From assembly GCA_945890865.1 (NCBI GenBank), contig CAMDDB010000010.1, forward strand, positions 1 to 64,000: 64,000 nt of DNA, given 5' to 3'. A program made the translations under genes and the position numbers. The stretch's first letter is position 1. Every line of letters starts with the position of its first letter. A model generated the notes under the pieces. It did no database searches, was not told the origin of the DNA, and saw only the letters and a list, made by a program, of their open reading frames with translations. This document shows, piece by piece, positions 16,220 to 24,274 of the stretch. Source of the stretch: Flavobacterium psychrophilum. GTDB taxonomy: Bacteria; Bacteroidota; Bacteroidia; Flavobacteriales; Flavobacteriaceae.

Positions 16220-17368
16220 TTATTTTAATCCGTTGTTAAACTTTATGCTCTTATTGAGATCAAATGTGGCTACCTCTCCTATTTCGGGATAATGTTTATC
16301 GCCAGAAGAAAATAACATGAATTCACAATCAAATTCAACATGTCCAAAATAATTCTCTAAATCAGAAATTTTAGAAATAATAGCTTTAAATTCAACTTTA
16401 TCAGCTATAACCTCTTCAATATATTGAGCAGCAAAGTTAATTATTTTTTCAACATTATTATCAATAATTTTTACATTTTTATAGATAATATCAAAAAAAC
16501 ATTTATTATTTTGAGGAATTCTCAAATATTTTATCAAATCATTGTCAACTACAACGTTTTCGTTTTTCCTTGAAAATGAGGCAAGCAATGCTATGAAAAC
16601 AAACTTTCTACTTTCTTCTCGATCGTAATCTCCAGTAAAGTGTCCCGCTTCAAATAAAATAGTAGGTGTTTGCGCGGTTGTAAAAAAATCTCCTGTACAA
16701 TTTATGTTATAAGTATCGTCAAAACGACCAATTTGATTGGGTATATAAGACTCCAATACGATAACCATCTCAACTATTACATTTACAGCTTTCAATCGCG
16801 TAGAATTATATTGTCCTGTTGAATCAAAAGCGGGTGCTAGAAAGGAAATGGTTGCCGGCACATGAAATCCTTCTGTTCCAAAAATGGTGCGTTGGTCATG
16901 AAGATTGAAGCAATAATGAGGATTAAATTGTTCGTAGGTGCGTTTTAATAATTGCATTTCGGGCTGTGTTTCGGCGACAGCATCCCTATTCAAATCAACA
17001 CCATTTGCATTTTCTCTGGTGTATGCGAATGCCCCGTCGGGGTTTAACATTGGAATACACAATAAAGTATAGTTCGATTTTATTTGACTTGCTAATTCAG
17101 TATCGGAAGCTAAAAAATTAAAAAAATCAAAAAGGCCTTTGGTAGTTGTTGGTTCATTGCCATGCATTTGAGACCAAATCAAAATTTTTGTTTTTCCGTT
17201 CCCAATTTTAACGTGATAAATACTCTTTTGTAAAACCGATTGACCAATTACTTTGGTTTCAAAATCATCATTAAAGGAATGCAAAATGGGAGCAATTACA
17301 TCTGAATGAATATACTTTCCTTGTAAATCGGAAACCAAATATTTTGTGGCTAGCGCTAAAAAATCCAT
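16220..17368 (-). CDS. M14-family zinc carboxypeptidase
   Basis: A 382-residue M14 metallopeptidase. The zinc motif is HGNE in WSQMHGNEPTTT (about residues 90-101), the distal His is in YCFNLHDQR, the substrate-binding pair is in NGVDLNRDA, and the catalytic Glu is in LFEAGHFTGDY. No signal peptide is seen (it starts MDFLALATKYLV), so it is likely cytoplasmic or exported by another route. Its C-terminal about 100 residues lie beyond the catalytic domain. It is divergent from an XRE regulator, and its promoter region carries three phased copies of a putative operator for that regulator, so repression by it is likely. Confidence 0.85.
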   Translation of the reverse strand: MDFLALATKYLVSDLQGKYIHSDVIAPILHSFNDDFETKVIGQSVLQKSIYHVKIGNGKTKILIWSQMHGNEPTTTKGLFDFFNFLASDTELASQIKSNYTLLCIPMLNPDGAFAYTRENANGVDLNRDAVAETQPEMQLLKRTYEQFNPHYCFNLHDQRTIFGTEGFHVPATISFLAPAFDSTGQYNSTRLKAVNVIVEMVIVLESYIPNQIGRFDDTYNINCTGDFFTTAQTPTILFEAGHFTGDYDREESRKFVFIALLASFSRKNENVVVDNDLIKYLRIPQNNKCFFDIIYKNVKIIDNNVEKIINFAAQYIEEVIADKVEFKAIISKISDLENYFGHVEFDCEFMLFSSGDKHYPEIGEVATFDLNKSIKFNNGLK

Positions 17369-17381
17369 AGTTAACTATTGT

Positions 17382-17443
17382 TTTACAAATGTAAACAACT
17401 TTATTTTTACAAATGTAAATACTTTATGATTTACTTTTGTAAA
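17382..17443. promoter_or_regulatory. Three phased operator-like inverted repeats
   Basis: TTTACnnnnGTAAA occurs at 17382-17395, 17406-17419 and 17430-17443, each starting exactly 24 bp after the last. The first two are identical (spacer AAAT); the third has TTTT. On the minus strand the first two contain TACATTTG, a perfect -10 box for the M14 gene, so a bound protein would block its promoter. Confidence 0.6.
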
Positions 17444-17607
17444 CAAATTAACCCATAAAATAAGTTATAGTAAATATAAATAAATTATTTTACATTATTA
17501 TATATATTTTATTAAAAATCAATATATTATGACTATTTATATAACAATTAAATTTATATAAATATGATAATTATACCTCTAATTTTTAATTTGTATTGTG
17601 TTTTTTG

Positions 17608-17621
17608 TTTACATTTGTAAC
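17608..17621. promoter_or_regulatory. Fourth operator copy overlapping the XRE promoter
   Basis: TTTACATTTGTAAC differs from the others in one arm base. It contains TACATTTG at 17610-17617, a perfect -10 box on the plus strand, 31 nt before the XRE ATG. This is the layout expected for autorepression. Confidence 0.55.
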
Positions 17622-17648
17622 AATTACTTTAGGGAATAATTAATTACA

Positions 17649-18107
17649 ATGGTAAACATCGACGATTTCATTAAGCGCTTAGAATTAGTGCTCGATTATT
17701 ATAATTTATCTGCCTCTGCTTTTGCAGATAGAATTAATGTGCAACGTTCTAGTTTATCACACCTACTTTCTGGAAGAAATAAACCCAGTTTAGATTTTAT
17801 TATTAAAGTTATTGAAGTATTTCCTGAAGTGGATTTGTATTGGATATTAAACGGTAAAGGTACATTTCCAAAATCGGATAAAAATAGCAACTCTAACAAA
17901 CCCAGTCTTTCTAACGAATTCAAGACTCAAACTAGTGAAACAAACGCAAATCCTTCATTGAATTTATCTTCTACAATAGCTTTAAATACTAACATAATCC
18001 AAAGCGATGCTTTAAAAACATTGGATATAAATAAAAATTCAGCCTCAAATATTGAACGTATTGTTGTTTTTTATAAGGATGGTACGTTTAAAAATTACGA
18101 ATCTTAA
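17649..18107 (+). CDS. XRE-type helix-turn-helix regulator
   Basis: A 152-residue regulator. Residues about 5-62 form a Cro/CI-type HTH (FADRINVQRSSLSHLLSGR with the recognition helix RSSLSHLL), preceded by a short helix. Residues about 75-125 are Ser/Asn-rich and probably disordered. The last 15 residues form a short beta-hairpin, RIVVFYKDGTFKNYE, found in related Bacteroidota regulators. It is divergent from the M14 peptidase gene, and four operator-like sites lie between them, one over its own -10 box. The ligand or trigger is unknown. Confidence 0.8.
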   Translation: MVNIDDFIKRLELVLDYYNLSASAFADRINVQRSSLSHLLSGRNKPSLDFIIKVIEVFPEVDLYWILNGKGTFPKSDKNSNSNKPSLSNEFKTQTSETNANPSLNLSSTIALNTNIIQSDALKTLDINKNSASNIERIVVFYKDGTFKNYES

Positions 18108-18114
18108 CCTACAA

Positions 18115-18672
18115 TTACCCTTTGGGTGTATAACTCAATTCGGGGTTCTTACCCACTACTCCAATAAAATAGGTTTCTAAGAAAGCAATATCGGCCTGAA
18201 TATCTCCCGTAGGATGAAATGGCGGATGGTAACCTACTACTTTGTTTTGGTAATCAAAAGAAACAGGCACGATAGGTACATTAGCTTTTAATGCTATGAA
18301 ATAAAAACCTGTTTTCCATTGGGATACTTTCTTTCGAGTTCCTTCTGGAGCTATGGCTAATCTAAAAACTTTATTTTTCAAAAAGACTGCTGCGATTGAA
18401 TCTACTTTATTTTCGTTCTTTTCACGGTTTAAAGGCCTTCCTCCGGTCCATCTAAAGAAATAATGAAAAGGAAAGACAAACAATTCCTTTTTGGCCAGGT
18501 AATTTATTTCAATATTTAAGATTGCTCGTGAAAAAATACCTAAGAAAAAATCCCACCAACTGGTATGCGGAACAGCAATTATCACACATTTTTTTACTTC
18601 GGGCGCAATAGTTCCTTCTACTTTCCAACCCAAAAGTGTGCAGAAAATAAAGAAGTACAGTTTTTGTTTCAT
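18115..18672 (-). CDS. 1-acylglycerol-3-phosphate acyltransferase-like protein
   Basis: A 185-residue PlsC-type acyltransferase. The HxxxxD catalytic motif is HTSWWD (about residues 36-41), the glycerophosphate-binding motif is APEGTRKK (about 108-115), and NVPIVPVSFDY is the third conserved block. N-terminal residues form a hydrophobic membrane segment (KLYFFIFCTLLGW). It is shorter than standard PlsC (about 240), as in the small Bacteroidota group of these enzymes. The acceptor could be lysophosphatidate or another lipid. The gene ends 7 nt from the convergent XRE gene. Confidence 0.82.
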   Translation of the reverse strand: MKQKLYFFIFCTLLGWKVEGTIAPEVKKCVIIAVPHTSWWDFFLGIFSRAILNIEINYLAKKELFVFPFHYFFRWTGGRPLNREKNENKVDSIAAVFLKNKVFRLAIAPEGTRKKVSQWKTGFYFIALKANVPIVPVSFDYQNKVVGYHPPFHPTGDIQADIAFLETYFIGVVGKNPELSYTPKG

Positions 18673-18726
18673 GAGAAGTTAATTTTAGGCAAAAATAAAA
18701 TTATATTTACGATTACAAACAAATTC

Positions 18727-19392
18727 ATGATGATAAAGCGCTTATTAAGTTATTTAATTCCTATAAAAGTATTCGAAACGCCATCTGAAATAAGTTCCAA
18801 CCTAGAAATAACCTGGAATAATGGTAAACTGGTTCTAGATTCTAAAAATACAAACTATTCCTATGGTAGTTTAGAAAAAGTGCTGCGAAAAGGAATGCAG
18901 CACATCGGTTATTCTACTTTAAAAAATGTAAAATCTACTCTTTTACTGGGAGTTGCTGGCGGAAGTGCTATCAAAATAATGCGAAAAGAAATTTACAACA
19001 ACGAGTTAATTGTTGGTGTTGATCTCGATCCTAAAGTTATTGAATTAGCTACTACATATTTCAATTTAGGTGCCTATCAAAACCTTGAGATTATCATTCA
19101 AGATGCTCAAGATTTTATGAAAAGTAATGAGCAAAAATTTCACTTCATTATAATTGATATATTCGAAGATAATAGCATGCCTGACTTTTTATTTGAAAGA
19201 AATTTTATTCAAAATATCAAAGGTGCAATGCAAAAAAATAGCTTTCTTTTATTTAACTTTATGCTATTAAATGATTTCGAAAAAAAACAACAAGAATTCA
19301 CTTCAGCATTTCATACGCAAGATTACAAAGTGACTACTATAGTCAATGTTGAAACCTTTAACAAACTGATTATTGTTAATAAAATAAGCTAA
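18727..19392 (+). CDS. Spermidine-synthase-like methyltransferase-fold protein
   Basis: A 221-residue protein of the spermidine synthase / SAM-fold family. The nucleotide-binding segment TLLLGVAGGSAIKIMRKE, acidic GVDLDPKVIELA and FHFIIIDIFEDNSMP are present. The usual aminopropyl-transfer GGGDG motif reads GVAGGSA here and the canonical catalytic Asp motif is only partly conserved, so spermidine synthase activity is uncertain. I start at the ATG at 18727; an upstream ATG overlaps the divergent acyltransferase gene and encodes no conserved sequence. The stop overlaps the start of the ion channel gene. Confidence 0.7.
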   Translation: MMIKRLLSYLIPIKVFETPSEISSNLEITWNNGKLVLDSKNTNYSYGSLEKVLRKGMQHIGYSTLKNVKSTLLLGVAGGSAIKIMRKEIYNNELIVGVDLDPKVIELATTYFNLGAYQNLEIIIQDAQDFMKSNEQKFHFIIIDIFEDNSMPDFLFERNFIQNIKGAMQKNSFLLFNFMLLNDFEKKQQEFTSAFHTQDYKVTTIVNVETFNKLIIVNKIS

Positions 19393-20099
19393 TGAATACT
19401 ATTTTTCGCAAATTATTAGTAGGAAAAGTTTCTAGAAACTACCTGCCCAAATTGAATCCCATTCAAAAGAGCTTGCTCAATATTAAAGCCATATGGAATA
19501 ACGATCATCAAGACGATAATGGGATTGAAAAAATAGTTCGATTATTTCTTTCGTGCTCGCAATTGCTTTTTCCGGGAATTTATATTAAATATTTAGCCTG
19601 TAAGAGAGGGTATGAATACCAAGATTTAGCCTTGGATTTTTATGTGGTTGGCAAAGTTGTATTTCCTTTTCTAACATTAATGTATGCCTGGCAGTCCAAT
19701 AGTTATATCGTTTTTATTTTGGTGTATTTATTATTAGAAACCGTACTGTATATTCCCACTTTAATTTTTGCTTCAGATTTATTTTCTAGACCCCGTTCCT
19801 ACAAACGGTCTATGCTCCTTCTGTTTTTTAATTATTTAGAAATTGTAGTGTCTTTTGGCGTTTTATACACCTTTGGTAATAATATGAACAAACCATTTGA
19901 CCACTGGTTTGATCCCATTTATTTTAGTATGGTAAGTTCCAGTTCCATTGGATTTGGCGATTATTATCCAGTTACTACTTTTGGAAAGGTATTGGTGAGT
20001 CTCCAAGCCATGTTCTTTTTATCGTTTGTGGTCTTATTTTTGAATTTCTTCTCCACAAAGGTAAAAAACAAAGGTTATTTTGGGGATGCTGAAAATTAA
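19392..20099 (+). CDS. Potassium-channel-like membrane protein
   Basis: A 235-residue membrane protein with at least four hydrophobic helices; the last two flank a pore loop. The selectivity filter reads [11 protein letters not shown], matching the TVGYGD-type signature with F for Y. It is probably a small voltage-independent cation (K+) channel. The start codon overlaps the previous stop (ATGA), indicating translational coupling with the spermidine-synthase-like gene. It overlaps the convergent kdsB by 4 nt. Confidence 0.8.
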   Translation: MNTIFRKLLVGKVSRNYLPKLNPIQKSLLNIKAIWNNDHQDDNGIEKIVRLFLSCSQLLFPGIYIKYLACKRGYEYQDLALDFYVVGKVVFPFLTLMYAWQSNSYIVFILVYLLLETVLYIPTLIFASDLFSRPRSYKRSMLLLFFNYLEIVVSFGVLYTFGNNMNKPFDHWFDPIYFSMVSSSSIGFGDYYPVTTFGKVLVSLQAMFFLSFVVLFLNFFSTKVKNKGYFGDAEN

Positions 20100-20824
20100 G
20101 ACAATAATTTCCTGGCTTTTTCTAAATCTTCTGGTGTATCAATTCCGATACTGCCATGGTTTGTTTCTACCATTTTGATGCGTTTTCCGTATTCTAGATA
20201 ACGAAGCTGTTCTAATTTTTCAGAAGCCTCTAATGTAAGCATAGGTAATCGGTAGAAATCGAGCAATGCTTCTTTTCGAAATGCATAAATACCTATGTGT
20301 TTCATGTAGCGAACACCCACCTGTTCTTCTCGGGGGTACGGAATTACTGAACGTGAAAAATACAACGCAAAACCTTGTTGGTCGGTAATTACTTTTACAT
20401 TATTCGGATTATTGATATCTGCTGTCTCATTAATTTCAAACATTAACGAGCCCAAATCAATTTTTTTATCATGATCATTCTTGAAAACTTGTATCAATTC
20501 TTCTAATGGCTTTTTATCGATAAAAGGTTCATCACCTTGAACATTGATAACGAGATCTACTTTCATATCTTGAACCGCTTCTGCAATGCGATCGCTTCCA
20601 CTTTCATGGTCTTTAATCGAACGTATTGCTTTTCCACCATTTGAAATAATTTCATCAAAAATAAGTCCAGAGTCGGTAACAACAAACACATCATCAAACA
20701 AATTAGTACTTACAGCGGCTTGATAGGTTCTTAAAATAACCGTTTTACCACCCAAATCTTGCAGTAATTTTGCCGGAAAACGTGTGGATGCATAACGAGC
20801 CGGAATAACAGCAATAATTTTCAT
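20096..20824 (-). CDS. kdsB: 3-deoxy-manno-octulosonate cytidylyltransferase
   Basis: KdsB activates Kdo as CMP-Kdo for attachment to lipid A in the inner core of lipopolysaccharide. The 242-residue protein opens with the nucleotide-binding [15 protein letters not shown], has [12 protein letters not shown] in the middle, and [19 protein letters not shown] and SLGSLMFEI blocks of the family. Length is normal. It lies in the same direction as the RecD-like helicase and 26 nt downstream of it. It complements the lipid A genes at the left end of the window. Confidence 0.96.
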   Translation of the reverse strand: MKIIAVIPARYASTRFPAKLLQDLGGKTVILRTYQAAVSTNLFDDVFVVTDSGLIFDEIISNGGKAIRSIKDHESGSDRIAEAVQDMKVDLVINVQGDEPFIDKKPLEELIQVFKNDHDKKIDLGSLMFEINETADINNPNNVKVITDQQGFALYFSRSVIPYPREEQVGVRYMKHIGIYAFRKEALLDFYRLPMLTLEASEKLEQLRYLEYGKRIKMVETNHGSIGIDTPEDLEKARKLLS

Positions 20825-20850
20825 TTTTTGAGATTGTTTTTACAAAAGTA

Positions 20851-22278
20851 TTAATTTTTAAAATATTCGTCTTTAAATCCTATTAAATATAATTTTTCTT
20901 CGGCACGGGTAATAGCCGTATACAACCATCGCACATAATCGGCATCAATGCCATTAGGTAAATATGGTTGTTCAACAAATACTGTTTTCCATTGACCTCC
21001 TTGCGATTTATGACAAGTAATAGCATATGAAAATTTTACTTGCAAGGCATTGAAATATTCATTTGTTTTTACTTTCTGCAACTTTTTATAGTGTTGTTTT
21101 TCGTCTTCATAATCCAACAAAACAGCTTGATACAATTGATTCGATTGTTCGTATGTCAATGACGGTGATTCGCTAGTAATCGTATCTAACATCAAAATGG
21201 TGTCAAAAGGAGTTTGATTGGGATAATCAACCATTCTAATTTTTACAGTGGCAAATTTAAACCCATACAGTTCTTGAATCTTTCTAATTTCCAAAATTTC
21301 AACAATATCACCATTGGCAATAAATCCAGCTTCAGTATCCTCTTTCAGCCAAAAATAATTATTCTTTACCACCATTAAATAATCTCCTGTTGAAAGTTCA
21401 CTTTCCTTAGATAAAATAGAGGTTCTAATTTGCTGATTGTATTGGTTGGCTCTTTTATTTGATCGAACAATAAATACCGTATCCTCTAGCCCATAATTTT
21501 CATAAGCACTATGAATGGCGTCTTGTATATCATATCCATCCTGAAGACGAACAATATCTTTAAAACCATTTAAATTAAATTGGAATGTATCTATAAAATG
21601 AGAATCTAACAATTCTCGTAATTGTGTAGCATTAAACAAAATGCCCGAAGTTTCTGCTTGACGCATCACTTCATCAAGTTCGATATGCTGTACATTTTTT
21701 TGATAATGTAACGAAAGTGTATGGACATCTAAGGCAGGACTAACAGTCATATTTACAGGAGGTAACTGTGCCGTATCGCCAATCAACAGTAACCTACAAT
21801 TGTTTCCAGCTTCTACATAAAAAAAGAGATCATCAAGAAGGGAACCGTTTACATATAATTTAGAATCTTGAGAAGCATCAGATATCATTGAAGATTCATC
21901 TACTATAAAAATAGTGTTCTTAAATTTATTTTGTTGCAACGTAAAACTTACGCCACCTCCCTTTGATTTTTTGGGAAAATAAATACGTTTATGAATAGTA
22001 TAGGCAGGTTTGCCTGAATAATTGCTTATAACCTTTGCGGCACGACCTGTAGGCGCTAACAAGACGCATTTCATGTTTATGGCCTCTAAATGATTAATAA
22101 CCGTTGAAATGATCGTCGTTTTACCCGTTCCAGCATATCCTTTTAAAACAAAAATTTCATCATTTGAGGTATTGAAAAGAAAAACGGCTATTTTCTGAAA
22201 AAATAAATTTTGTTTTACGGTAGGTTCAAACAAAGATTTTTGTAGGAGTAACTTATAAAACAACGATGAAGTAATCAT
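20851..22278 (-). CDS. RecD-like superfamily 1 DNA helicase
   Basis: A 475-residue ATP-dependent helicase of the RecD/PIF1 group in superfamily 1. Walker A is VLKGYAGTGKTTII (about residues 42-55), Walker B is TIFIVDESSMISD, motif III is LLLIGDTAQLPPV, and the C-terminal UvrD_C_2 motif is YAITCHKSQGGQW with motif VI in YTAITRAEEKLYL. It is shorter than RecD2 (about 720) because it lacks the N-terminal helix-hairpin-helix region. In Flavobacteria this stand-alone form occurs without RecBC next to it. A role in DNA repair or recombination is inferred from family only. Confidence 0.88.
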   Translation of the reverse strand: MITSSLFYKLLLQKSLFEPTVKQNLFFQKIAVFLFNTSNDEIFVLKGYAGTGKTTIISTVINHLEAINMKCVLLAPTGRAAKVISNYSGKPAYTIHKRIYFPKKSKGGGVSFTLQQNKFKNTIFIVDESSMISDASQDSKLYVNGSLLDDLFFYVEAGNNCRLLLIGDTAQLPPVNMTVSPALDVHTLSLHYQKNVQHIELDEVMRQAETSGILFNATQLRELLDSHFIDTFQFNLNGFKDIVRLQDGYDIQDAIHSAYENYGLEDTVFIVRSNKRANQYNQQIRTSILSKESELSTGDYLMVVKNNYFWLKEDTEAGFIANGDIVEILEIRKIQELYGFKFATVKIRMVDYPNQTPFDTILMLDTITSESPSLTYEQSNQLYQAVLLDYEDEKQHYKKLQKVKTNEYFNALQVKFSYAITCHKSQGGQWKTVFVEQPYLPNGIDADYVRWLYTAITRAEEKLYLIGFKDEYFKN

Positions 22279-22357
22279 TTGTAAAATTGGACTTTAATTA
22301 ATTATCAAATATAGTGTTGATTTTTGAAAGAATAGAGATAGGATTGGAAAAAAATTG

Positions 22358-22365
22358 TAGCTTTG
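22358..22365 (+). promoter_or_regulatory. Predicted -10 box for the DUF3822-rsmD pair
   Basis: TAGCTTTG matches TAnnTTTG. It lies 45 nt before the ATG at 22411. Confidence 0.5.
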
Positions 22366-22410
22366 CCAATAGTAGTAAACCGTGTTGTTTATTAATTAAG
22401 TTTGGTATTT

Positions 22411-23223
22411 ATGGTTATTTCTCCGGGAGACATTACACAAAAAACGTATAAAAAAATTGTTCTTCAAGTTTCCTTGACAGAATTATCTTTTTGTGTCATA
22501 GATTTAATCACCCACAAAGTGCTCCACACTCAAGAAATTCAATTTGAAAAAAACAAAGTAATTGAAGAGCAACTTTGGCGTGCATTTGTCGATTTTTCAA
22601 TTCTTTCGAATAAATATGATGAAGTCATCGTTTTACACAACAACAGTTTGAATGCCTTAGTTCCTGTATCGTTGTTTGATCCTGCCTTTTTAGCAAGCTA
22701 TTTACAATATAATATTAAGGTTTTTGAAACTGATTTATTTGCCTATGACATGCTCTTACCCTACGAAATTAACAATGTTTATGTCCCTTTCATGAATATT
22801 AATAATTTTTTATTAGACCAATTTGAAAGTTTTCATTATAAGAACAGCAACTCTATTTTGATAAAAAAATGTCTTGAATTTTCTAAAAACAAAGAAGAGA
22901 AATTGGTTTTTGTACATGTTCAAAACGAACAATTTGAAATAGTAGTCGTAAAAAATCAAGAACTTTTATTATTCAATTCATTTCAATATACTACACCTGA
23001 CGACTTTATTTATTATTTGTTATTTACTTGCGAACAATTGCAATTGAATCCAGAAACAGTAAATGTAAAATTGTTGGGAAAATGCTGTGAGGATGATGCT
23101 GTTTATAAAATAACCTATAAATACATCCGCAATTGTTCATTATTCCAAGTGACCCACTTAACCGCCGGATTAGATGTATCAGAAACGGCCACACGAAATC
23201 ACTTTATTCTTTATCATTCATGA
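22411..23223 (+). CDS. DUF3822 family protein
   Basis: A 270-residue protein of the Bacteroidota DUF3822 family, which is predicted to have an actin-like ATPase (ASKHA) fold. No enzyme motif can be confidently read. I start at the ATG at 22411 because it fits the promoter spacing; a TTG nine bases earlier is possible. The stop overlaps the rsmD start by 4 nt (ATGA), an arrangement conserved in Flavobacteria that suggests a functional link to rRNA methylation, although its job is unknown. Confidence 0.8.
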   Translation: MVISPGDITQKTYKKIVLQVSLTELSFCVIDLITHKVLHTQEIQFEKNKVIEEQLWRAFVDFSILSNKYDEVIVLHNNSLNALVPVSLFDPAFLASYLQYNIKVFETDLFAYDMLLPYEINNVYVPFMNINNFLLDQFESFHYKNSNSILIKKCLEFSKNKEEKLVFVHVQNEQFEIVVVKNQELLLFNSFQYTTPDDFIYYLLFTCEQLQLNPETVNVKLLGKCCEDDAVYKITYKYIRNCSLFQVTHLTAGLDVSETATRNHFILYHS

Positions 23224-23795
23224 GAATTATTTCGGGCAAACACAAAGGTCGTCGACTAGTAGCTCCAAAAAATCTACCAGTTCGTCCTACAACCGATATG
23301 TGCAAAGAATCGTTATTTAATATTTTAAATAATCATTTTAATTTTCATGGATTAAAAGTATTAGATTTATTTGCTGGTACTGGCAATATAAGTTATGAAT
23401 TTGCATCACGCGGTGCTGGACCAATTACCAGTGTTGATGCCGATTTTGGATGCATCAATTTCATTAAAAAGACGGCTTCTGAGTTAGATTTAGATATTTC
23501 TACAATCAAAAGTGATGTTTTTTCTTTTTTAGAAAGGAACAAATCTAGTTACGATATTATATTCGCCGATCCACCCTATGACTTGGGTCAGGATCAATTT
23601 GAAAAAATCATCGAGCTCATTTTTGAAAACGAATTACTAGAAGAAGAAGGAATGTTAATTGTCGAGCATTCAAAGCATACCAAATTAGACCACATGATGA
23701 ATTTTTCTTTTGCTAAAAATTATGGCGGTTCGGTATTTTCGTTTTACGAATTGGAAAGCGACGAAGAAGAATCATTCGAAGACGAAGAAGAATAA
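23220..23795 (+). CDS. rsmD: 16S rRNA (guanine966-N2)-methyltransferase RsmD
   Basis: RsmD methylates G966 of 16S rRNA using S-adenosylmethionine. The 191-residue protein starts MRIISGKHKGRRL, has the SAM-binding VLDLFAGTGNISYEFASRG and the catalytic FADPPYDL (DPPY) motif. The start overlaps the DUF3822 stop. The C-terminal residues SDEEESFEDEEE form an acidic tail not essential to the family. RNase P RNA follows on the opposite strand. Confidence 0.93.
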   Translation: MRIISGKHKGRRLVAPKNLPVRPTTDMCKESLFNILNNHFNFHGLKVLDLFAGTGNISYEFASRGAGPITSVDADFGCINFIKKTASELDLDISTIKSDVFSFLERNKSSYDIIFADPPYDLGQDQFEKIIELIFENELLEEEGMLIVEHSKHTKLDHMMNFSFAKNYGGSVFSFYELESDEEESFEDEEE

Positions 23796-23800
23796 AAAAA

Positions 23801-24112
23801 GCAGACCTATAAGCCGGATTCTGTCTCCGATACATCGGAGCCTTATCATTTATCTAGATCACACATTACTGTGTAACTCAAGCTGCCTACCCTTCAACAT
23901 CGGACGAGTCGCCCTTATTCTGAAAACTCAGAAACTGCTGATATACTTGACATTTCACCGCATAGAGTTTACCTGGTTTCACTACAGCATTATCTGTACA
24001 TACTTTCTGTTGCACTGGTCCTCACCTTTCGATGGACGGGCGTTACCCGCTATGCTACTCTTTGGTGTCCGGACTTTCCTCTCCATAAAAATGGAGCGAT
24101 AAGGCGGTCTGC
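23801..24112 (-). ncRNA. rnpB: RNase P RNA (bacterial class A)
   Basis: The catalytic RNA of RNase P, which matures tRNA 5' ends. The conserved core is readable on the minus strand: GAGGAAAGTCCGGAC near the 5' end, the GGGTAACGCCC region, GGTGAGGACCAGTGC, and the 3' ACAGAATCCGGCTTAT. The 5' GCAGACC pairs with the 3' GGTCTGC to form P1, which fixes the ends to about 1 nt. A T-run follows on the minus strand. Length about 312 nt is short compared with E. coli (377), within the class A range. Confidence 0.95.
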
Positions 24113-24116
24113 ACTG

Positions 24117-24124
24117 CAAATTTA
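24117..24124 (-). promoter_or_regulatory. Predicted -10 box of rnpB
   Basis: TAAATTTG on the minus strand matches TAnnTTTG and places the start about 5 nt downstream, at the P1-defined 5' end of the RNA. Confidence 0.7.
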
Positions 24125-24128
24125 GAGT

Positions 24129-24149
24129 TTAGAAATTAGAAATTAGAAA
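24129..24149. repeat. Three tandem 7-bp repeats TTAGAAA
   Basis: Three exact tandem copies of TTAGAAA lie immediately upstream of the rnpB promoter on its minus strand, between rnpB and the divergent dnaX promoter. They are too short to be anything but a microsatellite or an upstream activating stretch. Confidence 0.6.
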
Positions 24150-24227
24150 TTAATGCTATTTATTTTTTTTCAAAGTACTATTGTGAATAACTTGTACACA
24201 ACTTCTTCGTATTTTGAAAACAGGAAC

Positions 24228-24258
24228 TTGTTTTTTGGCACTGCCCTACTTATATTTG
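24228..24258 (+). promoter_or_regulatory. Predicted promoter of dnaX
   Basis: TTG at 24228-24230 and TATATTTG at 24251-24258 are separated by 20 nt, matching the Bacteroidota consensus. The leader would be only about 10 nt. Confidence 0.65.
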
Positions 24259-24274
24259 TAAATCAATAAGCATT

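Noticed and set aside
18565..18726. N-terminal extension of the spermidine-synthase-like gene
   Set aside because: It overlaps the divergent acyltransferase gene and has no conserved sequence; the start at 18727 fits.
23133..23219. rsmD starting inside the DUF3822 gene
   Set aside because: The MRIISG start at 23220 is the conserved one and overlaps the DUF3822 stop as usual.
23710..24102. A 130-codon ORF starting inside rsmD
   Set aside because: It mainly covers the antisense strand of RNase P RNA and overlaps rsmD out of frame.
24129..24149. TTAGAAA repeats as a CRISPR remnant
   Set aside because: They are tandem 7-bp copies with no spacers and no cas genes.
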